Source: Actinoplanes sp. NBC_00393 (GTDB lineage: Bacteria; Actinomycetota; Actinomycetes; Mycobacteriales; Micromonosporaceae). From it: DNA of 64,000 nt. A model generated the notes under the pieces. That model was not told where the DNA came from and ran no database searches. It was given only the letters and a program-made list of their open reading frames with translations. A program made the position numbers and the translations under genes. The number at the start of each line of letters is the position of its first letter. Positions within the stretch are counted from its first letter, which is position 1. Below are positions 8,049 to 16,301 of the stretch, piece by piece. The stretch is taken from the NCBI RefSeq assembly GCF_036053395.1, contig NZ_CP107942.1:2384501-2448500 (forward strand). The letters run 5' to 3'.

Positions 8049-8912
8049 TCATTCTTTTGCGCTTTCGCGGGAATGCGTATCTGCACGGAACACCTGCCCG
8101 TTCGGCGGGAAGCCGGCCAGCGCCGTCGGTTTCGCTTTCCCGGTCGACCAGCGTGGGTCGATCTCCTCACCGGCGGTGACCAGATCGGGCCAGCGCATCG
8201 CGATGCCGGCCGCCGCCGTCGGGATCGGACGGTCCATCAGCTGCACGTGCAGATGCGGTTCGGAGGTGTTGCCGGTGTTGCCCACCTGCGCCAGTTGCTG
8301 ACCGGCGTCCACCCGATCGCCCTTGCTGACCAGCGTGGATCCCTGCCGCAGGTGGGCGTAGGCCGCATAGGTGCCGTCGTCGTGCTCGACGATCACGTGG
8401 TTGCCGAGGATGCGGCCCACCCCGGCCAGCTCCCGGCCGAACGCCTCGGCCGTCATCATCCAGATCAGCGCCGGCCAGGTGTCGCGGCTGCGATGGTCAC
8501 GTTGCGTGCTGGTCGCGCGCAGCACGGTTCGCGGCGCCATGGCGAAGACCGGGGCGCCGAAGCAGGCGTACGACTGGGGCGCGCGGGTCCGCAGCGACCA
8601 GCCGATCGACGTGGGCGCGTCCGCGGACGGTCGCAGCAGGTCCACGGCGTACGTCTGCCCGTAGGCCTTCACCCCGTGACTGGGGACGGCGGTGCCGGGA
8701 CTGTTGATCGCCACCCATCGCCCGCGGACCGGCGCCGCCAGGTCGACCGGCTCCTTCGGCGAGCGTGGCGGGCGGACGAAGGCCAGCACCAGCGGCACGG
8801 CCATCAGCATCAAGTCGAACGGTTTCGGGACGGGCAGGACGGTGAACGCGATGACGACCACGACGAACAGCCGAAGCCACCAGGTCTGCCAGCGGGCGAT
8901 CGTACGTTTCAT
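8049..8912 (-). CDS. Membrane-anchored M23 (LytM-type) peptidase
   Basis: A 287-aa protein. An N-terminal region with two hydrophobic stretches (about residues 9-45, LFVVVVIAFTVLPVP and LMLMAVPLVLAFV) should anchor it in the membrane. The C-terminal half is an M23 peptidase fold: GNHVIVEHDDGTYAAYAHL holds one metal His and the catalytic His, and EPHLHVQLMD supplies the HxH motif. M23 enzymes are zinc endopeptidases cutting peptidoglycan cross-bridges. The start overlaps the end of the ArsR-like regulator gene by 4 bp (ATGA), so both are co-translated. The substrate is not determined by sequence; some members of this group are inactive scaffolds. Confidence 0.85.
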   Translation of the reverse strand: MKRTIARWQTWWLRLFVVVVIAFTVLPVPKPFDLMLMAVPLVLAFVRPPRSPKEPVDLAAPVRGRWVAINSPGTAVPSHGVKAYGQTYAVDLLRPSADAPTSIGWSLRTRAPQSYACFGAPVFAMAPRTVLRATSTQRDHRSRDTWPALIWMMTAEAFGRELAGVGRILGNHVIVEHDDGTYAAYAHLRQGSTLVSKGDRVDAGQQLAQVGNTGNTSEPHLHVQLMDRPIPTAAAGIAMRWPDLVTAGEEIDPRWSTGKAKPTALAGFPPNGQVFRADTHSRESAKE

Positions 8913-9409
8913 CTCCGGGCTCCCAGGATCGTGGTTAACAGGGGGACGATGCGAGCGACCGGCACCTCGTAGCGGCCCGCGCCGACCGCGTGCAGCCAGC
9001 CGGCGGCGACCAGCTGCCGCAGGTGGTGATAGACCTGCCCGCTGGTGCCCATGCCGTCGATCTGCACGAGATCGCCGGCCGTGCTCGCGCCGCGCAGCAC
9101 GTGCTGGAGCAGCCGGATCCGGGCCGGGTGCGCCAGCGCGGCCAGTGCGGCGACGTGCTGCGACCAGTCGCCGTCGAGCAGCTCCTCGGTGCCGGCGCCC
9201 TCCTGCCACCGGGCGGCGCGACCGTCCGGCAGCGTCACGTGCCCGGTGAACAGGACGCCGCCCGGGTCGCTGACCCGCGAGATCAACCCTTCGAGGGCCC
9301 AGAACACGTCGGCGTCCGGCGTCGCGGGGCTGCCAGACGGGCTCTGCAAAATCTGCTCGAGGTGGGCCACGCGCTGCTCGAGCGCGGCAAGGCGGTCGGT
9401 ATCGCTCAC
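8909..9409 (-). CDS. ArsR-like winged-helix regulator
   Basis: A 166-aa protein. The N-terminus (MSDTDRLAALEQRVAHLEQIL) is a short coiled coil suited to dimerisation. A linker is followed by a winged helix-turn-helix, ALAHPARIRLLQHVLRGAS, then MGTSGQVYHHLRQLVAAGWL, which matches ArsR-type recognition helix and wing positions. No metal-binding Cys cluster is visible, so metal sensing is unlikely. The GTG start at 9409 lies 24 bp below the near-perfect palindrome at 9422-9433, suggesting autoregulation. It is co-transcribed with the M23 peptidase, which is therefore the probable target. Confidence 0.85.
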   Translation of the reverse strand: MSDTDRLAALEQRVAHLEQILQSPSGSPATPDADVFWALEGLISRVSDPGGVLFTGHVTLPDGRAARWQEGAGTEELLDGDWSQHVAALAALAHPARIRLLQHVLRGASTAGDLVQIDGMGTSGQVYHHLRQLVAAGWLHAVGAGRYEVPVARIVPLLTTILGARR

Positions 9410-9421
9410 CCGTCCAGCATA

Positions 9422-9433
9422 ACGTAATTACGT
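9422..9433. promoter_or_regulatory. 12-bp palindromic operator candidate
   Basis: ACGTAATTACGT is a perfect palindrome and one of the most AT-rich spots in the neighbourhood. It lies in the 72-bp gap between the ArsR-like gene (leftward) and the Imm-5-like gene (rightward). It is well placed as the site of the ArsR-like protein. Confidence 0.5.
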
Positions 9434-9481
9434 AGAACCGTAGAAGTCTCCACCGAGGGTTCAGCGATACGATTCACAGGC

Positions 9482-10012
9482 ATGCTGATCGTTTCCGGAG
9501 ACTTCGAACTGACGATGGATGAGCTGCGTGCGGTGACGCGCTACGTCGTCCAGCACGCCGAGGACGTCCTGCCGGTCTTCGAGCAGGCCGTTCCCGACGA
9601 CTCCCGTCCGTGCGCGGCGATCGACGCGGCCTGGACGTTCGTCAACGGCGCCCGGCGTACGAAGCTGCAGCGCGTCACCTCCGTCGATGCCCACCGCGCC
9701 GCCCGGTCCGCGCCCTCGGAAGCCGCGCAACTGGCCGCCCGGTGCGCCGGTGACGCCGCCTCGGCCGCCTACCTGCATCCCATCGCCAAGGCCACCCAGG
9801 TCGGCCACATCCTGCGCGCCGCCGCCAGCACCGCCCGGATCGGGGAGCTTGAAGGTGGCACGACCGGCGAGGCCGTGCTTCAGCAATCGCTGCAGCGGGC
9901 GACCCCGCAGCTCCTCGACGTGCTCCGCCGCTACCCACCCGCGCATGGCGGCAGCAGCCGGGTCGCCCAGCTGATGACTGCCCTGGACCAGTCCCTGCGA
10001 GGCGCGTCGTGA
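9482..10012 (+). CDS. Imm-5-like putative immunity protein, first copy
   Basis: A 176-aa, all-helical protein resembling the actinobacterial proteins annotated as putative immunity protein (Imm-5-like domain). It begins with a short strand and the segment ELTMDELRAVTRYVVQHAEDVLPVFEQ, then PDDSRPCAAIDAAWTFVNGARRT, whose DxRPxxAIxAA pattern is the family hallmark; the body is Ala-rich helices. It overlaps the second copy by 4 bp (GTGA). No polymorphic-toxin gene is next to it, so an immunity role is only a family label. It has no signal peptide or membrane segment and should be cytosolic. Confidence 0.65.
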   Translation: MLIVSGDFELTMDELRAVTRYVVQHAEDVLPVFEQAVPDDSRPCAAIDAAWTFVNGARRTKLQRVTSVDAHRAARSAPSEAAQLAARCAGDAASAAYLHPIAKATQVGHILRAAASTARIGELEGGTTGEAVLQQSLQRATPQLLDVLRRYPPAHGGSSRVAQLMTALDQSLRGAS

Positions 10013-10515
10013 TCCTGCCGAAGGTTCGGGACCCGCGCTTTGTGACGATCCGCCGCGGCGGAACCCTCACCGACGACGACCACCACCTGCTCGCCCTGTG
10101 GGCCGCGACGTGCGCCGAGCACGTCCTCGACCTGTTCGAGGCGGTCCGGCCCGACGACCCGCGACCGCGGCACGCGATCGAACAGGCCCGGGCCTGGACC
10201 CGCGGCGAAGTCAGGATGATGCAGGCCCGGGCCGCGGGCGGCCACGCGATGGGCGCCGCCCGGGACCTGCGCGGGGCGGCACGGCACGCCGCGTACGCCG
10301 CGGGCCAGGCCGCCGTCGTCGCCCACGTCGCCGCCCACGAACTCGGTGCCGCCGCCTACGCGATCAAAGCGGCCCGCGCCGCGGCGTCCAGCGACGCCGC
10401 GGCCCGGCGCGAATGCCAGTGGCAGCGCGACCAACTGCCGCAGGCGATCCGCGAGCTCGTCCTCGACGACCAGCGGCTGCGCAACGACATCTGCTGGTCG
10501 GTGTTCACCTGTTGA
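10009..10515 (+). CDS. Imm-5-like putative immunity protein, second copy
   Basis: A 168-aa helical protein of the same family as the preceding gene. It shares the arrangement TDDDHHLLALWAATCAEHVLDLFE followed by PDDPRPRHAIEQARAW, then Ala-rich helices containing AARHAAYAAGQAAVVAHVA. Sequence identity to the first copy appears low outside these segments, so this is an old duplication or a family that normally occurs in pairs. It starts at a GTG overlapping the stop of the first copy. Its 3' end overlaps the convergent MFS gene by 11 bp. Function unknown beyond the family label. Confidence 0.65.
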   Translation: MILPKVRDPRFVTIRRGGTLTDDDHHLLALWAATCAEHVLDLFEAVRPDDPRPRHAIEQARAWTRGEVRMMQARAAGGHAMGAARDLRGAARHAAYAAGQAAVVAHVAAHELGAAAYAIKAARAAASSDAAARRECQWQRDQLPQAIRELVLDDQRLRNDICWSVFTC

Positions 10516-11680
10516 GGGCGGAGGTGGCGGCCCGGCGGCGCGAACCGGCGATGAACGCGACCCCGCCCAGCGCCGCCGCCACCGCGCAGAGCAGCAGCGT
10601 CGTCCGGTACCCGAACTGCTCGACCGCCAGACCGGCCAGGATGCCGGAGACCAGCAGGCCGGCGATGGACGCGTTGGAGAACAGCGTGGTGGCCCGGCCG
10701 GTCGCCGGCGCGAGCAGATCCTGGAAGTAGCGGATGCCGGCCGTCCCCACGATCGCGATCCCCACTCCCCGCAAGACCTGCCCGGCCACCAGCAACGCCA
10801 TGCCCGACGCCACCACCGTCAGGGCGTGATAGCAGACGAACGCCGCGAAGCCACCGAGGATCACGGCCCGCTGACTCACCCGGGCGGGCAGGACAGCCAG
10901 CCCCAGCGAGGCCACCACCTCGACCGCCGCGCAGACGCTGAACAGCACCCCGACCGACGCGGCCGGCTGATCCAAGCCCCGCGTGACGAACAGCGGCAGC
11001 GCTAGCCCGCCCGCGAACATGGCGGTGAAGAACAGGGTGACACTGGCCGTGAGCAGCACCGGAGTGCCGCCTCGAGTGTCGCTCGCCGTCACGACGGCCC
11101 GGGGTGGCCGCGGCACCACGAAAACGGTCAGCGCGGCGAACAGAAACACCGCGGAGGCCGTCCACATCAGCCACGAATAGCCGCCGCGCGACAGCACGAG
11201 CGCGCCCAGCAACGGCCCGACGGCCCAGGCCAGCGACCAGGCCGCCCGCAGCAGCGGGGTGGACCGCTGCCCGGCCGGGCCGTCGCCCAGCACCGCGCGG
11301 GCCAGGGAGAACAGCTGCGGGAACGCCGAACTCGCCACCCCGAGCACGGTCGCTGCCATCAGCAGCAACACCGGGAAGCTGGTCACTCCGGGCAGCACGA
11401 GATAGCCGGCCGAACACATCAGAATCACCACGATCGCGTACGCCCGCGCGGGCCGACGGTCGAACCGGCGCCCCAGCCACCAGCTGATCGTGATCCCGCT
11501 GAGCGCGAACACCGAGGACCAGACGCCGATCTGCAAGGGCGTCAGCCGGGCCACATCCGCGCCGAACAGCACGATGTAGGAATTGACCATCGAATCCGCG
11601 ACGCCGTACAGCAGAACGGCGGCGAACAGCGCTAAGAAGGGCACGTGATCTTCGTACCGGTCAGCTCTCTCCAGCGACAC
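10505..11680 (-). CDS. MFS transporter, sugar-efflux (SET)-like
   Basis: A 391-aa integral membrane protein with about twelve transmembrane helices in two halves. The loop 2-3 motif is GRRFDRRPARAYA, and the first half contains GVASSAFPQLFSLARAVL, reminiscent of SetA/SetB sugar efflux transporters, whose helix 4 carries FPQLF. The second half begins after the PRPPRAVVTASDTRGG linker. It should export a small solute using the proton gradient; the substrate is not determined. It is a single gene with no regulator attached, starting 74 bp from the divergent kinase gene and converging on the Imm-5-like pair. Confidence 0.8.
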   Translation of the reverse strand: MSLERADRYEDHVPFLALFAAVLLYGVADSMVNSYIVLFGADVARLTPLQIGVWSSVFALSGITISWWLGRRFDRRPARAYAIVVILMCSAGYLVLPGVTSFPVLLLMAATVLGVASSAFPQLFSLARAVLGDGPAGQRSTPLLRAAWSLAWAVGPLLGALVLSRGGYSWLMWTASAVFLFAALTVFVVPRPPRAVVTASDTRGGTPVLLTASVTLFFTAMFAGGLALPLFVTRGLDQPAASVGVLFSVCAAVEVVASLGLAVLPARVSQRAVILGGFAAFVCYHALTVVASGMALLVAGQVLRGVGIAIVGTAGIRYFQDLLAPATGRATTLFSNASIAGLLVSGILAGLAVEQFGYRTTLLLCAVAAALGGVAFIAGSRRRAATSALNR

Positions 11681-11754
11681 CCATTAATGCCTGGGCCGTT
11701 GCGCGCACAGTAACCGTCTGCACACAATGGGTGTTCGCTTGTCTGGAGGCGCCC

Positions 11755-13254
11755 ATGTCGCGACCGGCGAAGCTGGGGCCGCACGACCCGCCGCAGATCG
11801 GGCCGTACATGACGCTCGCCCGGCTCGGCCGCGGCGGGCAGGGTGAGGTGTATCTCGCCGCGGACCCCGACGGCAATCAGGTGGCGGTCAAGGTCCTGCG
11901 CGTCGACTGGGATGCCAGCGGGGACCTCAAGCGCAACCTCAACCGGGAGCTGGTGAACGCGCGCAAGGTCGCGCAGTTCGTCACCGCCAAGGTGCTCGAC
12001 TTCGACGTGGTGGGGGAGCTGCCCTACATCGTCAGCGAATACATCGAGGGGCGTACGCTCGCCGAGCAGGTGCGCGAGGTCGGGCCGCTCAAGGACAGCG
12101 ACCTGCTGCAGGTCGCGATGCAGGCGCTCACCGCGCTCGAGGCGATCCACCAGGCCGGCATCATCCACTGCGACTTCAAGCCGGCCAACATCATCCTCGG
12201 CCAGGGCGGCGCCCGGGTGATCGACTTCGGCATCGCGCAGGCGCTCGACACCACACACCGGGTGGGGGAGATCGCCGGGTCGTTCCCGTACATGGCGCCG
12301 GAGCAGGTCGCCAACGATCCGCTGACCTCGGCGGTCGACCTGTTCGCGTGGGGTTCGACCATGGTCTTCGCGGCCACCGGCGCGGCGGCGTTCCCGGGGG
12401 AGAGTCGCGAGCAGGTGGCGTACGCGATCCTGAACCGCGCGCCCAAGCTGGACGGCGTCGAGGAGCCGCTGCTGACCTGCGTGCGGGCGTGCCTGCAGAA
12501 GACGCCGGAGCGCCGGCCGACCGCCGGTCAGGCGCGCAAGCTGCTCTTCGGCCGGCGCCCCAAACCGGCGTCGGCTGCCGCCCGCCCCGTCAAGCAGGCG
12601 CAGCGTCCCCCGAGGCCGGTGCCGGCACCGCCCACGCTGGTGGAACGGCCGGTCGTCCCGGCGCCGCCGCCGGACAGTCCGAAGACCGGCAAAGCCGTGG
12701 CCGCCCTCATCGGAACGGTCGCGGTCGCAGGAGTCGTGATCTGGGCCGTGCCCGGGCTGTCCGGCGGGTCGTCCAGTGAACGCGAGCCGACCCCGCCACC
12801 CACGTCTGCCGCGGCGGCGCTGTCGCTGTTGGAGCAGTACGAGGCCTTCTGGCCCGCCGTCACCTGCGCCACCTACAACAGGAAAGCCGGGCAGAAGGCC
12901 CGGGACCGCTGCGAGATCACCGACTCGATCGACATGCTGTGCGCGGAGTGGAGCGACCGAACCACGATGGCGAAGCCGGGCAACCGCCCGGCGCGCGAGG
13001 ACACCCGAGGTCTGGAGGAGGTCGGCGGGCGCCGTAACTCCTGGTATCGGCAGGACTCCGACCTTCACGGCAACTTCTACAGCTACCCGGTGTCCGCGAA
13101 ACCGGAGAACGAGTGGGCCATCTGGTGGGAGGACGACAAGGCCGCGATCTCCTGCCAGATGCACGGCCCGCCGCGCAGCGAAGCCGCCCTGCTGGCCGAG
13201 TTCCAGAAGCGTGGCTTCCTGCTGCGCGACCCCATGCCGGCCCGCCCGTCGTAG
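11755..13254 (+). CDS. Transmembrane Ser/Thr protein kinase with unusual HCD catalytic loop
   Basis: A 499-aa PknB-type receptor kinase. The kinase domain spans about residues 15-275: glycine loop LGRGGQGEVYL, Lys46 in VAVKVL, catalytic loop HCDFKPANII (Asp140, Asn145) and DFG motif at 157-159. A Pro-rich linker leads to one transmembrane helix, AVAALIGTVAVAGVVIW, and an extracellular domain with three Cys (CATYNRKAGQKARDRCE, MLCAEW). The catalytic loop has Cys where most such kinases have Arg (HRD), making it a non-RD kinase. The ATG at 11755 is chosen because TGGAGG lies 5 bp upstream. The ligand and substrates are unknown. Confidence 0.9.
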   Translation: MSRPAKLGPHDPPQIGPYMTLARLGRGGQGEVYLAADPDGNQVAVKVLRVDWDASGDLKRNLNRELVNARKVAQFVTAKVLDFDVVGELPYIVSEYIEGRTLAEQVREVGPLKDSDLLQVAMQALTALEAIHQAGIIHCDFKPANIILGQGGARVIDFGIAQALDTTHRVGEIAGSFPYMAPEQVANDPLTSAVDLFAWGSTMVFAATGAAAFPGESREQVAYAILNRAPKLDGVEEPLLTCVRACLQKTPERRPTAGQARKLLFGRRPKPASAAARPVKQAQRPPRPVPAPPTLVERPVVPAPPPDSPKTGKAVAALIGTVAVAGVVIWAVPGLSGGSSSEREPTPPPTSAAAALSLLEQYEAFWPAVTCATYNRKAGQKARDRCEITDSIDMLCAEWSDRTTMAKPGNRPAREDTRGLEEVGGRRNSWYRQDSDLHGNFYSYPVSAKPENEWAIWWEDDKAAISCQMHGPPRSEAALLAEFQKRGFLLRDPMPARPS

Positions 13255-13267
13255 CCGTCGGCGCTGA

Positions 13268-13906
13268 TCAGGACAGCAGGCCGCGCAGCACGCTGCGTAC
13301 CGTGACGTCGAACAGATCTCGCGGCGGGGCCGCCGCCGGTGGGGCGGTGAAGGCTGCCGCCAGGTTCGGGTAGGCCGTCATGTCGACCTCGGCGAAGCCG
13401 CCGGCCGGCTGGGCGGCCTCGCTGCGCGCGAACAGCGTCACCACGCCGGTCATCATCGCGATCGCCTCGAACTTGGCGGCGGTCGCCGCCGGCACCGGCT
13501 GCAGCACCGCCAGGCAGCGGTCGAACCAGGCCAGGCCCTGCGGGCCGACGGCGGTCGAGCGCGGCATGAGCTCCACCAGCCACGGATGCCGCCGGTACAG
13601 CTCCAGCTGCCGGCGCGCCATCGCCAGCATGGTGTCCAGCCAATCAGAAGAGATTTCCGGGTACGGCCGGAGCTCGCCCACCGCGTGGTCGGTCATCAGA
13701 TCCAGCAGATCGTCGCGGGATGACAGGTACCGGTACAGCGATCCGGCGCCGGTGTTCAGCGCGGCCGCGACCGCCCGCATCGAGATCGCGCTGAGGCCGT
13801 CGGCGTCGGCCAGGGTGATCGCCGCGGTCACGATCTCGTCCCGCGTATGCGTGGGGGCGGGCCCGCGGGTGCCCCGGGCCGGACGGGACCAGATGGAGGA
13901 AGTCAC
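13268..13906 (-). CDS. TetR-family regulator
   Basis: A 212-aa TetR protein with the C-terminal domain type of TetR itself. The helix-turn-helix lies at about residues 20-65 (DEIVTAAITLADADGLSAIS, then GAGSLYRYLSSRDDLLDLM). The C-terminal part (RRQLELYRRHPWLVELMPR and the GVVTLFARSEA region) is the ligand/dimer domain. The GTG start is 12 bp from a 25-bp perfect inverted repeat shared with the divergent hydrolase gene, so the protein very probably represses both. An inducer for the hydrolase pair is not evident. Confidence 0.88.
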   Translation of the reverse strand: MTSSIWSRPARGTRGPAPTHTRDEIVTAAITLADADGLSAISMRAVAAALNTGAGSLYRYLSSRDDLLDLMTDHAVGELRPYPEISSDWLDTMLAMARRQLELYRRHPWLVELMPRSTAVGPQGLAWFDRCLAVLQPVPAATAAKFEAIAMMTGVVTLFARSEAAQPAGGFAEVDMTAYPNLAAAFTAPPAAAPPRDLFDVTVRSVLRGLLS

Positions 13907-13917
13907 TGCTACACTCT

Positions 13918-13942
13918 AAACTGCAAACGGCGTTCGCAGTTT
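13918..13942. promoter_or_regulatory. 25-bp operator for the divergent TetR/hydrolase pair
   Basis: Two 12-bp arms around a central G at 13930 form an inverted repeat: AAACTGC-A-AACG on the left is mirrored by CGTT-C-GCAGTTT on the right. The only mismatched spacer is the symmetric A/C position. It lies between the start of the leftward TetR gene and the rightward hydrolase gene, the expected location for TetR binding. Confidence 0.8.
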
Positions 13943-13968
13943 TCGATTCGCGGCTCAGGGGAGGCGTC

Positions 13969-14844
13969 ATGACACAGGACTGGACGATTCAACGGGTTCC
14001 GGCGGCCGACGGCGCCGAGATCGTGCTGCACTCCCTCGGCGCCGGGCCGGGCATCATCGTCGTGCACGGCGGCGGCGTCACCATCGACATGTATCGTCGT
14101 CTTGCCGTTCGCCTCGCCGACCGGTTCACCGTGCACCTCTACAACCGTCGCGGCCGGGCCGACGCGGCAGCGCGCGCCGAGCCCTACGACGGCGAGCAGG
14201 ACATCGACGACCTGGCGACGCTTCTGGCGTACACCGAAGCGTCCAACGTCATCGGCCACAGCGCCGGTGGCTTCATCGCGTTGCGTGCCGCCGCGCGGCG
14301 CCTGCCGATCTCCCGGCTCGCCCTCTACGACCCGGCGGTCCAGGTCAACGGCCTCACACCGACCGCCTGGCTGCCCGCCGCGCGCGCCGCGGCGGAGGCC
14401 GGCGATCTACCGCGCGCCATGGCGCTGACCAGCGCAGGCATCAACACCCACTCGGCCGCGGCGCGCCTGCCGCTGGCTGTGCAGGTGGCCTTCTGCAAGC
14501 TTTTCCTGCGTACGCCGATCGGGCGCACCATGGCGGAACTGCTGCCGACGACGCTGGACGAGACCTCGCTGATCCACCGCAACGACGGGCCGCCGGAGCA
14601 GTGGGCCACCACCGAGGCCGAGGTTCTGCTGGCCTGCGGCGCCAGCGGGCCGCCCTACTACCCGCCGACCATCGAGGCGCTCGCCGGCGCGTTGCCGCAC
14701 GCCCGCACCCTGATCGTGCCGCGCGCCGATCACGACGCCCTCAACCGCGCCCCGCAGGTCCTGGTCGACGCCCTCGCCGACTTCTTCGGCGCCCCGGCGA
14801 ACAGCTCAGCGTCCGGGCAGCAGGACCGTTCCCGGCCGGCCTGA
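13969..14844 (+). CDS. Alpha/beta-fold hydrolase under TetR control
   Basis: A 291-aa cytosolic hydrolase. The oxyanion region is IIVVHGGGVTIDMYRRL, the nucleophile elbow is VIGHSAGGFIALR with the catalytic Ser, and a late His in VPRADHDALNRAPQVL fits the third triad member. The acid is probably the Asp in LALYDPAVQ or near the cap. An AGGGGAGG ribosome site lies just before the ATG. It is divergent from a TetR regulator with a shared 25-bp operator, a typical arrangement for inducible detoxification of an ester or lactone. The substrate cannot be predicted. The end overlaps the convergent VanZ-like gene by 39 bp. Confidence 0.85.
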   Translation: MTQDWTIQRVPAADGAEIVLHSLGAGPGIIVVHGGGVTIDMYRRLAVRLADRFTVHLYNRRGRADAAARAEPYDGEQDIDDLATLLAYTEASNVIGHSAGGFIALRAAARRLPISRLALYDPAVQVNGLTPTAWLPAARAAAEAGDLPRAMALTSAGINTHSAAARLPLAVQVAFCKLFLRTPIGRTMAELLPTTLDETSLIHRNDGPPEQWATTEAEVLLACGASGPPYYPPTIEALAGALPHARTLIVPRADHDALNRAPQVLVDALADFFGAPANSSASGQQDRSRPA

Positions 14845-15396
14845 CGGCGCCCCGGCCCGGCCGCGCCACCAGCGGCGCGAGGCCAGCGCGGCAAGTCCGG
14901 CCCCGGCGGCGTTGAGCAGCACGTCGTCGACGGAGGACACGCGGTCCAGGCGCAGGACGTACTGCAAAGTTTCGACCAGCACGGAGCCGCCCGCTGCGAG
15001 CGCCAGGATGCGCGGCACCGACGCGAGCGCCGCGAACCGCAGCGGGCCGAAGAAGCCGAGGGCCGCGAACACCAGCAGGTTGCCGACGATCTGCACGGTG
15101 GCGGTCAGCGGTCCGTCGCCCAGGACGGTGATCAGATCCCGCAGCGGCACCAGGTTCACCCGGGCGGGATCGTCACCGGACCGGTCGTTCGGCAACAGGA
15201 TCATCCAGATCCACGGCACGGTGCCGTAGACGATGGCGACCTCGGCGAGCGATTTGCGCCAGGCCAGGGGAGTGCCGGCTGCGTTACGGCGGCGCGCCAG
15301 CACCCACACCGTGAGCGCAGCCAGCGGCAGCGCGGCCACGGTCAGGGCGAGAACGCCGGTGATCGTGCCGAACCAGCCGTGCCAGCCGTTGAGCAT
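14806..15396 (-). CDS. VanZ-family membrane protein
   Basis: A 196-aa membrane protein with about five transmembrane helices. The VanZ-like domain is recognisable from WMILLPNDRSGDDPARVNLVPLRDL through NLLVFAALGFFGPL to SVLVETLQYVLRLDRVSSVDDVLLNAAGAGL, where the ETLQ and DDVLLNxxGA motifs are family hallmarks. VanZ gives low-level teicoplanin resistance in enterococci; chromosomal actinobacterial relatives are of unknown role, probably in the cell envelope. I use the ATG at 15396, five bases after GGAGG, rather than a GTG two codons earlier. The 3' end overlaps the hydrolase gene. Confidence 0.82.
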   Translation of the reverse strand: MLNGWHGWFGTITGVLALTVAALPLAALTVWVLARRRNAAGTPLAWRKSLAEVAIVYGTVPWIWMILLPNDRSGDDPARVNLVPLRDLITVLGDGPLTATVQIVGNLLVFAALGFFGPLRFAALASVPRILALAAGGSVLVETLQYVLRLDRVSSVDDVLLNAAGAGLAALASRRWWRGRAGAPSGRPGTVLLPGR

Positions 15397-15440
15397 CGCC
15401 ACCTCCGTGTGCGCCGACCGCGCATGCTATCCCCGGCGCG

Positions 15441-15662
15441 CTATCCACGGCCGAAGCCGGCCGGCTCGCTGCCGTCGTCCACTCGGGTGAGCACCTGCGT
15501 CAGCGCGGCGATCGTGTCGCGCGCCTCCGCGGCGTCCGTCTCGTTGGTCCAACCCTGATGCCATGGGCCGCCGGGGCCGGCGACGGACAGCAGGGCTTCA
15601 AGCGCGGCCACCACCTCGTCGGGAAAGAAGTCCCGCCAGAGCAGGTCCGGCCGGTCCTTCAC
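15441..15662 (-). CDS. Small hypothetical protein, start uncertain
   Basis: A short acidic protein of about 73 aa (KDRPDLLWRDFFPDEVVAALE, then GPWHQGWTNETDAAEARD) with no recognised domain. Normal starts are GTG at 15662 or TTG at 15665. The same frame stays open and protein-like for 35 more codons upstream (EELAERPAEQRAAALERLF) until the TGA that ends the SnoaL-like gene. The real start may therefore be a rare codon in that stretch, or the two ORFs were once one gene. Neither is proven. Confidence 0.5.
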   Translation of the reverse strand: MKDRPDLLWRDFFPDEVVAALEALLSVAGPGGPWHQGWTNETDAAEARDTIAALTQVLTRVDDGSEPAGFGRG

Positions 15663-15767
15663 CAACCGGAAGAGGCGCTCCAGCGCGGCCGCCCGCTGTT
15701 CAGCAGGCCGCTCGGCGAGTTCTTCCCTGATCCGGCGCGGCTCTGCCGCAACCTTTGCCGGGCCGGG

Positions 15768-16160
15768 TCAGCCGGCGGCGGCCTCGCGCTGGATCTGCTC
15801 GAACTGGGCGGCCATCGCGGCGCCCAGGGCCTGTGCGGCCGACAGCGGGCGGACCATCACGGTGAACTCGTCGATCAGGCCGTTGTCGTCCAGGTGCAGG
15901 AAGTCGCACCCCTCCACGGCGACATCGCCGATCCGGGCCTCGAAGACCAGCGCGTGATCGCGGCCGCCGTCGCCGGTGAGCTCACGCACGTACCGGAAAT
16001 CCTCGAACACCCGCAGCACCCCGCGCAGGATCGCCGCGGTGATCGCCTTGCCCGGATAGGGCTTGAACGCCACCGGGCTGTGAAAAACCACGTTGTCGGC
16101 CAGGGCCGCCGCCATGGCGTCGGCGTCGCGCGTTTCCACCGCACTTCGAAAGTCGATCAT
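15768..16160 (-). CDS. SnoaL/NTF2-like fold protein
   Basis: A 130-aa protein with the cone-shaped NTF2/SnoaL fold: an N-terminal helix pair (IDFRSAVETRDADAMAAALA), the DNVVFHSPV strand, FEDFRYVRELTGDG and a terminal strand pair CDFLHLDDNGLIDEFTVMVRP. The pattern D-x-x-H-x-D-D-x-G-x-I is typical for polyketide-cyclase-like and limonene-hydrolase-like small enzymes of unassigned function. The start is the ATG at 16160. It may be followed in the same transcript, and in the same frame, by the small ORF ending at 15441. Confidence 0.75.
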   Translation of the reverse strand: MIDFRSAVETRDADAMAAALADNVVFHSPVAFKPYPGKAITAAILRGVLRVFEDFRYVRELTGDGGRDHALVFEARIGDVAVEGCDFLHLDDNGLIDEFTVMVRPLSAAQALGAAMAAQFEQIQREAAAG

Positions 16161-16301
16161 CAAGCCAGCGTACGGGTAGCGCGGTAATTGGTTGGACGGT
16201 CGCGCCCCGCGCACGCCGATACTGTGCGGCTGGCCTCCCTTCGGCCGGCGCTCGGGGGCGATCGCTTCACCGGGCCTTGGCGACGACGGGGCTGGGTGGT
16301 C

